A stretch of 8,830 nt of DNA from Halodesulfurarchaeum sp. Lineage in GTDB: Archaea > Halobacteriota > Halobacteria > Halobacteriales > Halobacteriaceae. The DNA is taken from contig JAGXLJ010000031.1 of the NCBI GenBank assembly GCA_018334775.1, forward strand, positions 1 through 8,830, in the 5' to 3' direction. The translations under genes and the position numbers were made by a program. Below, piece by piece: positions 1-5,848 of this stretch; within the stretch, counting starts at the first letter, position 1; every line of letters starts with the position of its first letter. Below the pieces are notes generated by a model, which ran no database searches, was not told the DNA's origin, and worked only from the letters and a program-made list of their open reading frames with translations.

Positions 1-29
1 GGAAGCGGAGGTGACAAGCGGACCGTGAT

Positions 30-38
30 TCTTAAGGG
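30..38 (+). promoter_or_regulatory. TATA-like box for the FKBP gene
   Basis: A CTTAAGG element is centred about 27 bp upstream of the ATG at 61. This is the distance expected for a haloarchaeal TATA box driving a leaderless mRNA. It supports the ATG at 61 over the in-frame GTG at 25, because a start at 25 would place the promoter inside the coding region. Confidence 0.55.
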
Positions 39-60
39 TCGAACGGAACTCCCTTGGGGT

Positions 61-990
61 ATGAGTGACGAACAGACGGCCGATTCGGCGGATGACACGG
101 CAGAAGACGCCGACACGGCGGGACTACAAGACGGCGATTTCGTCAAAGTGGCGTACACTGCACACACGGTAGAAAGTGGCGACCTCGTCGACACGACTGA
201 CGAATCAGTTGCCGAAGAGGAGGGTGTAGATACCGATGAGCAGGAGTTCGCCCCACGAACGATCGTTCTGGGTGAAGGGCATCTCTTCCCGGGTGTCGAG
301 TCAGACATCGTTGGCAGCGAGGTCGGTGCTGAGGGAACCGTCGAAATTCCAGCAGGGGAAGCCTTCGGGGAATACGACGAAGAGGAAGTTCGGACCGTGA
401 GCGCCGACAAGATCCCCGAAGATGACCGGTACCCCGGGGCCCATGTCGACCTCGACGGACAGCATGGTCACGTCGAGACCATCATTGGTGGACGCGCCCG
501 GGTGGACTTCAACCATCCACTTGCTGGCGATGACGTTGAATACGAATACGAAATCCTCGACACCATTGACGACCGCGTCGAGAAAGCCAAAGGCTTGCTG
601 GAGACCTACTTTGACGTGGATCTCGACATGCATATCGAGACCGACGAGGTCGAAGAGGAAGTCGAAGTCGATGGCGAGACGGAAGACGACGAATCCGAAA
701 CTGAGGTTCAGGCAGTCGACACGGAAACCCTCTACATCGAGAGCGCGCCGGAACTCCAGTTCGACCAGCAGTGGATGATGTCCAAACAGCAGATACTCGG
801 TGACATCATCGAGAAGATCGATATTGACCGCGTCATCGTGCAGGAGATCATCGACGGAACGCCCGCGATGCCCGGTATGGGTGGCATGGGCGGCGGCCTC
901 GGCGACGTCGAAGCGCAACTCGAAGATGCTGATGTCGACGCTGACGAGATCATGGAGGAACTCGACGTCGACGATCTCGACGAGGAATAA
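61..990 (+). CDS. FKBP-type peptidyl-prolyl cis-trans isomerase (SlyD-like, long haloarchaeal form)
   Basis: This 309-aa, very acidic protein is predicted to catalyse cis-trans isomerisation of Xaa-Pro bonds and to act as a folding chaperone in the cytoplasm. Residues 1-23 are an acidic leader. The FKBP fold spans about 24-104 and resumes at about 148-170, with the family-like strings GEGHLFPGVE (71-80), IPAGEAFGEY (96-105) and VDFNHPLAG (148-156). The insert between them (about 105-147) matches the position of the SlyD-type IF chaperone domain. A long C-terminal part follows: a helical and acidic linker (171-220), a compact segment (222-266), a Gly/Met-rich hinge at 269-280 and an acidic tail. 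Bacterial SlyD lacks this C-terminal half, and its role is unknown. The gene is convergent with the next one, leaving 25 nt between stop codons. The family call is firm; the function of the tail is not known. Confidence 0.93.
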   Translation: MSDEQTADSADDTAEDADTAGLQDGDFVKVAYTAHTVESGDLVDTTDESVAEEEGVDTDEQEFAPRTIVLGEGHLFPGVESDIVGSEVGAEGTVEIPAGEAFGEYDEEEVRTVSADKIPEDDRYPGAHVDLDGQHGHVETIIGGRARVDFNHPLAGDDVEYEYEILDTIDDRVEKAKGLLETYFDVDLDMHIETDEVEEEVEVDGETEDDESETEVQAVDTETLYIESAPELQFDQQWMMSKQQILGDIIEKIDIDRVIVQEIIDGTPAMPGMGGMGGGLGDVEAQLEDADVDADEIMEELDVDDLDEE

Positions 991-1002
991 AGTCGAGTCC
1001 CG

Positions 1003-1006
1003 TTTT
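1003..1006 (+). terminator. Possible oligo-T terminator after the FKBP gene
   Basis: A short TTTT run lies 13 nt past the FKBP stop in the convergent gap. Archaeal termination commonly uses U-runs, but four Ts is minimal evidence. Confidence 0.2.
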
Positions 1007-1015
1007 CGCGACCGA

Positions 1016-1642
1016 TTAGGCGATATCCCGACTCGTATCGACCCGGACCCGTTCGCTGAGGTCGAGTTTTATCGTTTCGTCAGGGATCTGTCCGCCCCGG
1101 TACTTGCGCACAGTCAGCCGACTATCGACTTCATTCCCCTTGATTTCCACGTCGAGGTCGAGAACAATGTCGGCCATATGCTGGGTCGTCTCCCGGAGCG
1201 GCGGTGTGTTCGACCCCTCGAGGGCGTGGAGAAACGCGATCCCGCCAGTGTTGTGCATATGATTGCGGATCTCGTTGAGCAGCTGCTCGTATCGGGACCG
1301 ACTGTTTCGCTCGAGCGGATCGACCGGATCGATGATGACGGTCATATCGTCGAAGGCTCTCCGGACGGCCCGACGGGTGGTGTCGATGGGGTCCTCCCCA
1401 GAGATAAGTTGGATCTCCGGTGACCCAGTCGGGGCGGTGGTCGACTCGATCGCGTCTGCCACTGCGTCCTCGGTTCTATCGCTCGTCAGATAGAGCGTCG
1501 ATCTCGGTCGGGTCAACTCGTAGAGCAGTAACTCACCCTGGCTGGCTGCTGGGGCCTGAAACGCGACGACACTCCCGGCTGGAAAGCCGCCATCTAGTTC
1601 GCGGTCGAGAACCTCGACCCCGGTGGAGTGTTTCGTCGCCAT
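1016..1642 (-). CDS. RecA/RAD55/KaiC-superfamily protein with degenerate Walker A, partner of MinD
   Basis: This 208-aa protein carries a RAD55/KaiC-like N-terminus ([19 protein letters not shown], residues 6-24). The Walker A position should follow directly, but it reads [11 protein letters not shown] (29-39) and lacks the GK[ST] core. The Walker B-like strand MTVIID (100-105) is present. A later [11 protein letters not shown] segment (133-143) fits a core beta strand. The protein may therefore bind nucleotide poorly or not at all and work as a scaffold or regulator; that is inference. It lies directly downstream of the MinD gene on the same strand. An alternative ATG at 1669 overlaps the MinD stop (TAATG) and would add nine residues. 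I prefer 1642 because the family motif starts a few residues later and the extension uses rare-looking codons (ATA, AGT, CCA). No Shine-Dalgarno site is visible for either start. Confidence 0.8.
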   Translation of the reverse strand: MATKHSTGVEVLDRELDGGFPAGSVVAFQAPAASQGELLLYELTRPRSTLYLTSDRTEDAVADAIESTTAPTGSPEIQLISGEDPIDTTRRAVRRAFDDMTVIIDPVDPLERNSRSRYEQLLNEIRNHMHNTGGIAFLHALEGSNTPPLRETTQHMADIVLDLDVEIKGNEVDSRLTVRKYRGGQIPDETIKLDLSERVRVDTSRDIA

Positions 1643-1668
1643 TGGACTTATGGAGGGGCTCCCGCCCA

Positions 1669-2280
1669 TTAAGCGTTCGCCCAGTTTTCGATGAAAGTGT
1701 CATACGTAGGTCGGACAATCTCGTGGGTGACCGGGTCCGGAGCCCGTGGGACTGGATATATGGGGCCGGTCCCAAGCGTTTCTTGGACCTCCTCGGAAAC
1801 GTCTTGGGCCCGGCTCAGGAGAACGCCAGCGATGGTGGCGTCCACTGCGCGACTCATCCGAATCGATTTGACGGTATCTGTCACGGCGGCAGGGGTATCT
1901 CTGGTTACCACGACCACCTGGTCTGCGTGACGCAGGGGGGTCACTGCGCGTTCGGAAACCCCAGCTGCTCCGTCGAGCAAGACGGGCCGATCGGTTGTGA
2001 CATTCCGGAGTGCGGCATCCAGATCGGTGCCAGGTGTCGCCCCAACGATGTCGATACCGGGAACTTGGACGGATTCGGTCGCGGCCTCAGTGAGCGAGCC
2101 ACCTGTGGCGAGGGCCTCGAGCCCCGTGTCATCCACCCCTGCACGGATGTGGAGGTTGGGCATGTCGACATCGGCGTCGATGACGACCGGGTTTCGCCGC
2201 CGCTTCGAGAGGGCGGCGGCGAGTCCGAGTGCGGTTGTCGTCTTCCCCGTGCCGCCTTTCCCACCAGTCACTGCGAGCAT
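1669..2280 (-). CDS. minD: MinD/ParA-family P-loop ATPase
   Basis: This 203-aa SIMIBI-class ATPase has the deviant Walker [11 protein letters not shown] (6-15), which includes the signature lysine K8 and catalytic K13. It also has the [10 protein letters not shown] segment (33-42) and a Walker B-like LLDGAAGVS (101-109), where classical MinD has a DxPAG form. Relatives use ATP-driven dimerisation for cell positioning, partitioning or polar organisation. The protein is shorter than typical MinD (about 260 aa). Its C-terminus ([13 protein letters not shown]) shows no obvious amphipathic membrane-targeting helix, so membrane cycling like that of E. coli MinD is doubtful. The ATG at 2280 starts just before the P-loop strand; an in-frame GTG at 2304 would add eight residues, but a T-rich box about 29 bp upstream favours 2280. 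The gene heads a unit with the RecA-like gene and is divergent from pyrB. Haloarchaea carry several MinD paralogues; which one this is was not determined. Confidence 0.85.
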   Translation of the reverse strand: MLAVTGGKGGTGKTTTALGLAAALSKRRRNPVVIDADVDMPNLHIRAGVDDTGLEALATGGSLTEAATESVQVPGIDIVGATPGTDLDAALRNVTTDRPVLLDGAAGVSERAVTPLRHADQVVVVTRDTPAAVTDTVKSIRMSRAVDATIAGVLLSRAQDVSEEVQETLGTGPIYPVPRAPDPVTHEIVRPTYDTFIENWANA

Positions 2281-2304
2281 GGCCCCAGTTGGGCTGCTGT
2301 TCAC

Positions 2305-2315
2305 TCAAAAAGATT
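2305..2315 (-). promoter_or_regulatory. Putative TATA-like box for minD
   Basis: Read on the minus strand, an AATCTTTTTGA stretch lies about 29 bp upstream of the ATG at 2280. It fits a leaderless or very short-leader transcript, but the motif is degenerate. It shares the 96-bp divergent region with the pyrB promoter. Confidence 0.35.
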
Positions 2316-2344
2316 CGTCCGTCAGTCGGTCCGACAAACGAGGG

Positions 2345-2354
2345 TTTCAATATG
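2345..2354 (+). promoter_or_regulatory. TATA box of the pyrBI operon
   Basis: TTTCAATATG is centred about 27 bp upstream of the pyrB ATG, the spacing expected for a leaderless haloarchaeal mRNA. A purine-rich stretch just upstream (ACAAACGAGGG) could serve as the TFB recognition element. Confidence 0.6.
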
Positions 2355-2376
2355 CAGCCACGAGGGTACACACATA

Positions 2377-3279
2377 ATGCGCCACGAGCATGTGATCTCC
2401 GCCAAACAGTTCACAAGGGCGGACATCGAGGCGGTGCTGGATCGAGCCGCCGATTTCGCCGCCAACCAACAGGATGTCGCTGATGCACACGAGGGAGCGC
2501 TTCTCGCCACGGCCTTCTTCGAACCGAGTACGCGGACAAAGATGAGTTTCGAGGCGGCGATCAAACGGCTCGGCGGAGACGTCATTGACATGGGGCCCGT
2601 CGAGTTCTCGAGTGTAAGCAAGGGTGAAACACTGGCGGACACCCTGCGAGTCATCGAGGGGTACGCGGACGCGATCGTGCTGCGCCATCCGATGGAAGGG
2701 TCGGCCACAATGGCGACCGAGTACGTAGATGTGCCCCTTCTGAACGCCGGAGATGGGGCCGGTCAACATCCCACGCAGACGCTCCTTGATCTGTTCACCA
2801 TTCGTGAGGAAGTCGGCCTGGACGACCTGACGATTGGGATCATGGGCGATCTCAAATACGGCCGGACCGTTCACTCACTCGCACAGGCACTGACGAACTT
2901 CGATACGGCCCAACACTTCATCAGTCCCGAGAGTCTGCGACTCCCCCGCAGCGTTCGGTATGACCTCCACGAACAGGGCGCAAAGGTTCGGGAACACGAG
3001 GATTTCGAAGCTATTCTTTCCGAACTTGATGTCCTCTATGTCACCCGCATTCAGCGCGAACGCTTCCCGGACGAGGACGAGTATAAGGCTGTCTCCGGCC
3101 AGTACCAGTTAGACAAAGAGATGATTCTCGAACATAACGAGGATCTCACAGTGCTTCATCCACTTCCACGAGTGGACGAAGTTGCTCCGGGAATCGATTC
3201 GCTCCCGGGGGCGAAATACTTCGAACAGGCACACAACGGTGTCCCGGTCCGAATGGCCCTCCTTGATATGCTCCTATGA
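2377..3279 (+). CDS. pyrB: Aspartate carbamoyltransferase, catalytic subunit
   Basis: This 300-aa enzyme condenses carbamoyl phosphate with L-aspartate to give N-carbamoyl-aspartate, the committed step of de novo pyrimidine synthesis. Family hallmarks are intact: [13 protein letters not shown] (47-59) with the carbamoyl-phosphate-binding STRT loop, the mobile SKGET loop (81-85, with the lysine donated across the trimer interface), RHPMEGSA (103-110), HPTQTLLD (131-138), [12 protein letters not shown] (157-168), TRIQRERF (223-230) and HPLPR (261-265). Length matches the family. The chosen ATG has a well-spaced TATA box and the family's usual short N-terminus; the reading frame is open far upstream, but that part is antisense to minD. 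The stop overlaps the pyrI start (ATGA), implying an operon with coupled translation and a catalytic/regulatory holoenzyme. Confidence 0.97.
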   Translation: MRHEHVISAKQFTRADIEAVLDRAADFAANQQDVADAHEGALLATAFFEPSTRTKMSFEAAIKRLGGDVIDMGPVEFSSVSKGETLADTLRVIEGYADAIVLRHPMEGSATMATEYVDVPLLNAGDGAGQHPTQTLLDLFTIREEVGLDDLTIGIMGDLKYGRTVHSLAQALTNFDTAQHFISPESLRLPRSVRYDLHEQGAKVREHEDFEAILSELDVLYVTRIQRERFPDEDEYKAVSGQYQLDKEMILEHNEDLTVLHPLPRVDEVAPGIDSLPGAKYFEQAHNGVPVRMALLDMLL

Positions 3280-3740
3280 CAGAGAAAGAAACCGAACTCC
3301 GCGTCAGCAAGATCGAGAACGGCACCGTCATCGACCATGTCACCGCCGGCGAAGCACTCCGCGTGCTCGTAATTCTTGGGATCGATGGCAGCGAGGGTCA
3401 ACCGGTGAGCGTCGGAATGAACGTCCCGAGCGACCGACTCGGCCGCAAGGACGTGGTGAAAGTCGAGGGCATGGAACTGAGCCAGGAGGAAGTCGACGTT
3501 CTCTCGCTTTTGGCCCCGGACGCCACGATCAACATCATTCGAAACTACGAGGTCATCGAGAAATCACGAGTGGACCGTCCGGAGTCGGTTGTTGGGGTCC
3601 TGACCTGTCCGAACACGAACTGCATCACCAATGCAGGCGAGCCGGTGGAAACCTACTTCACAGTGACAGATGGCGGAGTGCAGTGTCGCTATTGTGAGAC
3701 GATTATCCGCGAGGACATTACCGATCATATCGAACCCTAG
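3276..3740 (+). CDS. pyrI: Aspartate carbamoyltransferase, regulatory subunit
   Basis: This 154-aa protein is the zinc-binding regulatory chain that assembles with PyrB trimers and, in characterised ATCases, transmits allosteric control by nucleotides such as CTP and ATP. The N-terminal nucleotide-binding domain (about 1-98) includes [18 protein letters not shown] (8-25) and the [19 protein letters not shown] segment (47-65). The C-terminal zinc domain has four cysteines at 111, 116, 137 and 140 (CPNTNC and CRYC), the expected pattern for PyrB contact. The start codon overlaps the pyrB stop by 4 nt and no Shine-Dalgarno site is visible, so translation probably depends on ribosomes finishing pyrB. 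Allosteric behaviour in this high-salt organism cannot be read from the sequence. Confidence 0.96.
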   Translation: MTEKETELRVSKIENGTVIDHVTAGEALRVLVILGIDGSEGQPVSVGMNVPSDRLGRKDVVKVEGMELSQEEVDVLSLLAPDATINIIRNYEVIEKSRVDRPESVVGVLTCPNTNCITNAGEPVETYFTVTDGGVQCRYCETIIREDITDHIEP

Positions 3741-3754
3741 GTTTTCACACTAGG
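3736..3754 (+). terminator. Small inverted repeat with T-run at the end of pyrI
   Basis: CCTAG (3736-3740, containing the pyrI stop) and CTAGG (3750-3754) form a 5-bp inverted repeat around a 9-nt loop that contains TTTT (3742-3745). It may mark the end of the pyrBI transcript. The stem is short and the T-run lies in the loop, so this is only a candidate. Confidence 0.3.
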
Positions 3755-3794
3755 CCCCGCGGTGCCGGTGGGTCTCTGTCCGTATTCGCGTCGC

Positions 3795-3810
3795 CCGAAA
3801 GTGTATATTC
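3795..3810 (+). promoter_or_regulatory. BRE plus TATA box for the 35-aa membrane protein gene
   Basis: CCGAAAGT is followed by GTATATTC, a textbook-looking TFB element and TATA box. The TATA centre is 26 bp upstream of the ATG at 3832. It is one of the clearest promoters in the window and supports a short independent gene here. Confidence 0.65.
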
Positions 3811-3831
3811 GATGCTGGTGTATTCATAGAT

Positions 3832-3939
3832 ATGGGACGTACAATCCTCAAAGTCGGCGTGGCCTTGATCCTCATTGCCCTGATCTGGCGACTCCTCATG
3901 GACGAAACGGAGGAGGAGAAGATCGACCGAATCGACTGA
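3832..3939 (+). CDS. Hypothetical 35-aa single-pass membrane miniprotein
   Basis: I do not recognise a named family. The 35-residue product has a short basic N-terminus (MGRTILK), one hydrophobic segment at about residues 8-23 (VGVALILIALIWRLLM, interrupted by one Arg) and an acidic charged tail (DETEEEKIDRID). The charge pattern suggests the N-terminus or the tail faces the cytoplasm; orientation is not certain. Reality as a gene is supported by a strong BRE/TATA at exact leaderless spacing, by G/C in most third codon positions, and by a stop well before the next promoter. It stands alone between pyrI and the next unit. Function is unknown; it could modulate a membrane complex, as many miniproteins do, but nothing here says which. 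Confidence 0.65.
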   Translation: MGRTILKVGVALILIALIWRLLMDETEEEKIDRID

Positions 3940-3975
3940 TTTAGCTCCCCGAACCACGGGTTCGAGACCGGTTGA

Positions 3976-3983
3976 CTTTAATG
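3976..3983 (+). promoter_or_regulatory. TATA box for the 64-aa protein / RNA-processing unit
   Basis: CTTTAATG is centred 26 bp upstream of the ATG at 4006, the expected leaderless spacing. It probably drives the 64-aa gene, the COG1325 gene and rnp3 together, since the gaps between these genes are only 3-5 nt. Confidence 0.6.
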
Positions 3984-4005
3984 AGCCGGGGAAATAGCCC
4001 GTGAT

Positions 4006-4200
4006 ATGGCATTCGAGGAAGACGACAACGTACGTCTCACTGACGAGCACAGCGAATACGACGGCGAAGTCGGCACGGTCACACAGGTCGTGGAGACGAT
4101 GTTCGGGGATGCGAACTACACAATTTCCTTCGAGGACGGCGAGGAAGCCGGCGTCCCGGAGGGGCACCTCGAACTGGTCGAAGAAGAAAACGCAGCGTAA
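4006..4200 (+). CDS. Small acidic SH3/KOW-like conserved haloarchaeal protein
   Basis: This 64-aa acidic protein has the look of a single small beta-barrel: a turn DGEVGTVTQV (19-28), a strand region NYTISFEDGEEAGVPEGHLELV (37-58) and a charged tail. The G-x-V-G-T-V ... Y-x-I-x-F-x-D-G order resembles SH3-like or KOW-type domains, which often bind RNA or protein. This resemblance is from pattern only; no named family is claimed. It starts at a leaderless ATG and its stop is 5 nt before the COG1325 RNA-binding gene, so the two are almost certainly co-transcribed. The position at the head of an RNA-processing operon makes a role in RNA or ribonucleoprotein handling possible, but this is inference. 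Confidence 0.8.
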   Translation: MAFEEDDNVRLTDEHSEYDGEVGTVTQVVETMFGDANYTISFEDGEEAGVPEGHLELVEEENAA

Positions 4201-4205
4201 CTCGG

Positions 4206-4622
4206 ATGGGCCGCCCCTTCCACTACGTCGATCTCCGAGCCTTTTGCTATGCAACGGAGGACGGAGACCGCGTGCGTGACGCATTGCGGACTGTCATCCC
4301 TGAGCAGGCCGCAATCGAATCCGCGGTCGGGGAGGGCCATCACGGTGATCGGATCGTCATTCTCAGCTCGCGGGTCGAACGCGCCGCGGATATCGGGACG
4401 ATTTTCGACCGGCTGGAGCAGGCCATTGACGTCGATCGGATCAGGGCCGAACTCGACGACCGACTCGACGAAAACAACGCATTATACATCGGGTTGGACA
4501 AGCAAGCCGCCGCGCGCGGTGAACTCGCCTTCGGAGACGGCCTGACCCTGAGAGCCAAGGTCGAAGCCTATCCAGCCAAACGGGAGGCCGCTCTTGAAAA
4601 CGCACGGGAGGCACTCGACTGA
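4206..4622 (+). CDS. RNA-binding protein, COG1325 (exosome-superoperon-associated)
   Basis: This 138-aa protein matches the archaeal COG1325 family, annotated as RNA-binding with a dsRBD-like fold and linked to the exosome by gene neighbourhood. Visible family features are HYVDLRAFCYATEDGDRVRDAL (6-27) at the N-terminus, a central GHHGDRIVILSSRVE (45-58) and a C-terminal NALYIGLDKQAAARGELAFGDGLTLRAKVEAYPAKRE (91-127), in which the DKQAA loop and LRAKVEAY strand are typical. It likely contacts structured RNA in the cytoplasm; the precise substrate is unknown even for the family. It follows the 64-aa gene after 5 nt and precedes rnp3 by 3 nt, within one unit. No clear Shine-Dalgarno site is seen, so coupled translation is likely. 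Confidence 0.87.
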   Translation: MGRPFHYVDLRAFCYATEDGDRVRDALRTVIPEQAAIESAVGEGHHGDRIVILSSRVERAADIGTIFDRLEQAIDVDRIRAELDDRLDENNALYIGLDKQAAARGELAFGDGLTLRAKVEAYPAKREAALENAREALD

Positions 4623-4625
4623 CCG

Positions 4626-5330
4626 ATGTACGAAACCGTCCATGTCCACGCGGACGGGCCGACGACTCCTGGCCGGTTCGGGGTGACCGTTTCTCGGGCG
4701 GGCTTTGACGGAATGGTCCTCAGAAACCGCCAGTCGAATATGGTGACTGTCGACGCAGAATCGCTTGCGAATCAGTACGGGATTGGCGTGGTGCGAGGCA
4801 TCGAAATCACTGCTCGGGAGAAAGCCATCGCGAGCGGCGCCATCGGCAATCGGAGACCGGAGGCAGAAATTCTGCTCGTCCGGGGCCGTGATCCCGATCT
4901 GAACCGGTTCGTCGCCGAATCCCCCCGGGTTGACGTCCTCGCCGATCCGATGGGCGGAGATGGTGACGTGAACCACGTGATGGCCAACGCGGCTGCCGAG
5001 AACGAGGTGGCCTTCGAAGTCAACCTCGATGGCGTATTGCGTCAGTCTGGCGGCGACAGGGTTCAAACGATCGCCGATCTACGAAAACTCCGAGAATTGA
5101 TCGAAGACGCGGGGGCCCCGTTCGTGGTCTCGGGGTCGCCACGGACACATTTGGAAGTGCGGGGTCCGCGCGAACTGATTGCAGTGGGGACGGAGATCGG
5201 ATTCGATCTCGAACAGATCAAGGCGGGGTTGTCCGCGTGGCAGGCGATCGCCGAGCGGAATCGGGACCGCCTTGATCCCTCGAGTGTCAGACCAGGGGTC
5301 CGGCTGGTTGATGATTCCGACTCGGAGTAA
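4626..5330 (+). CDS. rnp3: Ribonuclease P protein component 3 (Rpp30)
   Basis: This 234-aa protein is the archaeal Rpp30 subunit of RNase P, which removes 5' leaders from precursor tRNAs. Rpp30 adopts a TIM-barrel fold and pairs with Pop5 to activate the catalytic RNA. Characteristic segments are YETVHVHADG (2-11), VRGIEITAREK (56-66), DVLADP (103-108), NHVMANAAAENEVAFEVNL (116-134), APFVVSGSPRTHLEVRGPRE (164-183) and a closing GFDLEQIKAGLSAWQ helix (192-206). The acidic C-terminus (DDSDSE) is haloarchaeal in style. It starts 3 nt after the COG1325 stop; GGGAGG at 4606-4611 lies about 14 nt upstream, rather far for a Shine-Dalgarno site. The partner rnp2 follows after 41 nt. Confidence 0.94.
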   Translation: MYETVHVHADGPTTPGRFGVTVSRAGFDGMVLRNRQSNMVTVDAESLANQYGIGVVRGIEITAREKAIASGAIGNRRPEAEILLVRGRDPDLNRFVAESPRVDVLADPMGGDGDVNHVMANAAAENEVAFEVNLDGVLRQSGGDRVQTIADLRKLRELIEDAGAPFVVSGSPRTHLEVRGPRELIAVGTEIGFDLEQIKAGLSAWQAIAERNRDRLDPSSVRPGVRLVDDSDSE

Positions 5331-5342
5331 CGAACCGTGGAG

Positions 5343-5348
5343 TTACAA
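5343..5348 (+). promoter_or_regulatory. Possible TATA box for rnp2-psmA
   Basis: TTACAA is centred 26 bp upstream of the rnp2 GTG. The same TTACAA core at the same spacing precedes the FUN14-family gene. It suggests that rnp2 and psmA can be transcribed independently of rnp3. Confidence 0.4.
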
Positions 5349-5371
5349 CCGTCCACGTCAAAGACCGTGCT

Positions 5372-5848
5372 GTGCGACACCTACCGAAACACCTTCGGCC
5401 ACGCTATCGCTATCTCGCTGTCGAGATAGAGACCTGGCCGGACGCCGATTTCGGTCGGCAAGCGCTTCAGGACGCGATTTGGTCGGAAGCACGAACGTTC
5501 CTGGGCGATGTGTCAAGTGCGGCTGTCGATCTGCAAGTCATCGAGGCCGACTGCTGGACTGGCGGTGGGTCAGCGCTCGTTCGGGTGCGCCGGGACGCGA
5601 CAGAGCAGGCCCGAGCGGCGATCGCCTGTGTGTCATCGGTCGATGGCCAGCCAGTTCGGATTGGTGTCCGTGGTATCGGTGGCACTGTCAAGGCAACCGA
5701 AACGAAATATTGTGACGGCCCGCCTGACGCGACTGGTACGGAGTCAGTTTCGTTTCGGGGTGCAACCGGACGTGCGGTTTATCGCACGGATCGGGTTGAC
5801 ATCGATATGAACGGGCTGTTCGTGGGCGCGACGCCCAGGGAATTGTAA
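5372..5848 (+). CDS. rnp2: Ribonuclease P protein component 2 (Pop5)
   Basis: This 158-aa protein is the archaeal Pop5 subunit of RNase P, which works with Rpp30 on the catalytic domain of the RNase P RNA. The N-terminus MRHLPKHLRPRYRYLAVEIE is highly characteristic and fixes the start at a GTG codon. Other family parts are WSEARTFLGDVSSA (37-50), GSALVRVRRDATEQARAAI (66-84) and VRGIGGTVKATETKY (99-113), which ends the usual Pop5 fold. About 45 further residues (DGPPDATG... to GLFVGATPREL) make a C-terminal extension; I recall similar tails in other haloarchaeal Rnp2 proteins, and their role is unknown. A TTACAA box at leaderless spacing precedes the GTG. The stop codon directly abuts the psmA ATG (TAAATG), so the two genes are co-transcribed. 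Confidence 0.93.
   Translation: MRHLPKHLRPRYRYLAVEIETWPDADFGRQALQDAIWSEARTFLGDVSSAAVDLQVIEADCWTGGGSALVRVRRDATEQARAAIACVSSVDGQPVRIGVRGIGGTVKATETKYCDGPPDATGTESVSFRGATGRAVYRTDRVDIDMNGLFVGATPREL

Noticed and set aside
1..24. Possible tail of an upstream gene
   Set aside because: Two frames end early (TGA at 12-14 and at 26-28), but there is too little sequence to choose a frame or a product.
25..60. N-terminal extension of the FKBP gene from a GTG at 25
   Set aside because: The extension would contain the TATA-like box, and the ATG at 61 gives a typical acidic haloarchaeal N-terminus at the right leaderless distance.
301..918. 205-aa minus-strand open frame over the FKBP gene
   Set aside because: It is a shadow of the Asp/Glu-rich coding strand, which yields hydrophobic-looking antisense translation without any recognisable domain.
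1420..2376. Long open frame upstream of and in frame with pyrB
   Set aside because: It lies antisense to minD and the RecA-like gene, is rich in Arg, Ser and Pro, resembles no family and is explained by high G/C content. PyrB begins at 2377 by homology and promoter position.
3950..3972. GGTTCGAGACC, resembling a tRNA T-arm or B-box, with a CGAACC-ACG-GGTTCG hairpin
   Set aside because: No acceptor, D-arm or anticodon arm can be built around it; the sequence upstream is the coding region of the 35-aa gene. It could at most be a chance remnant, and no integration element is adjacent.
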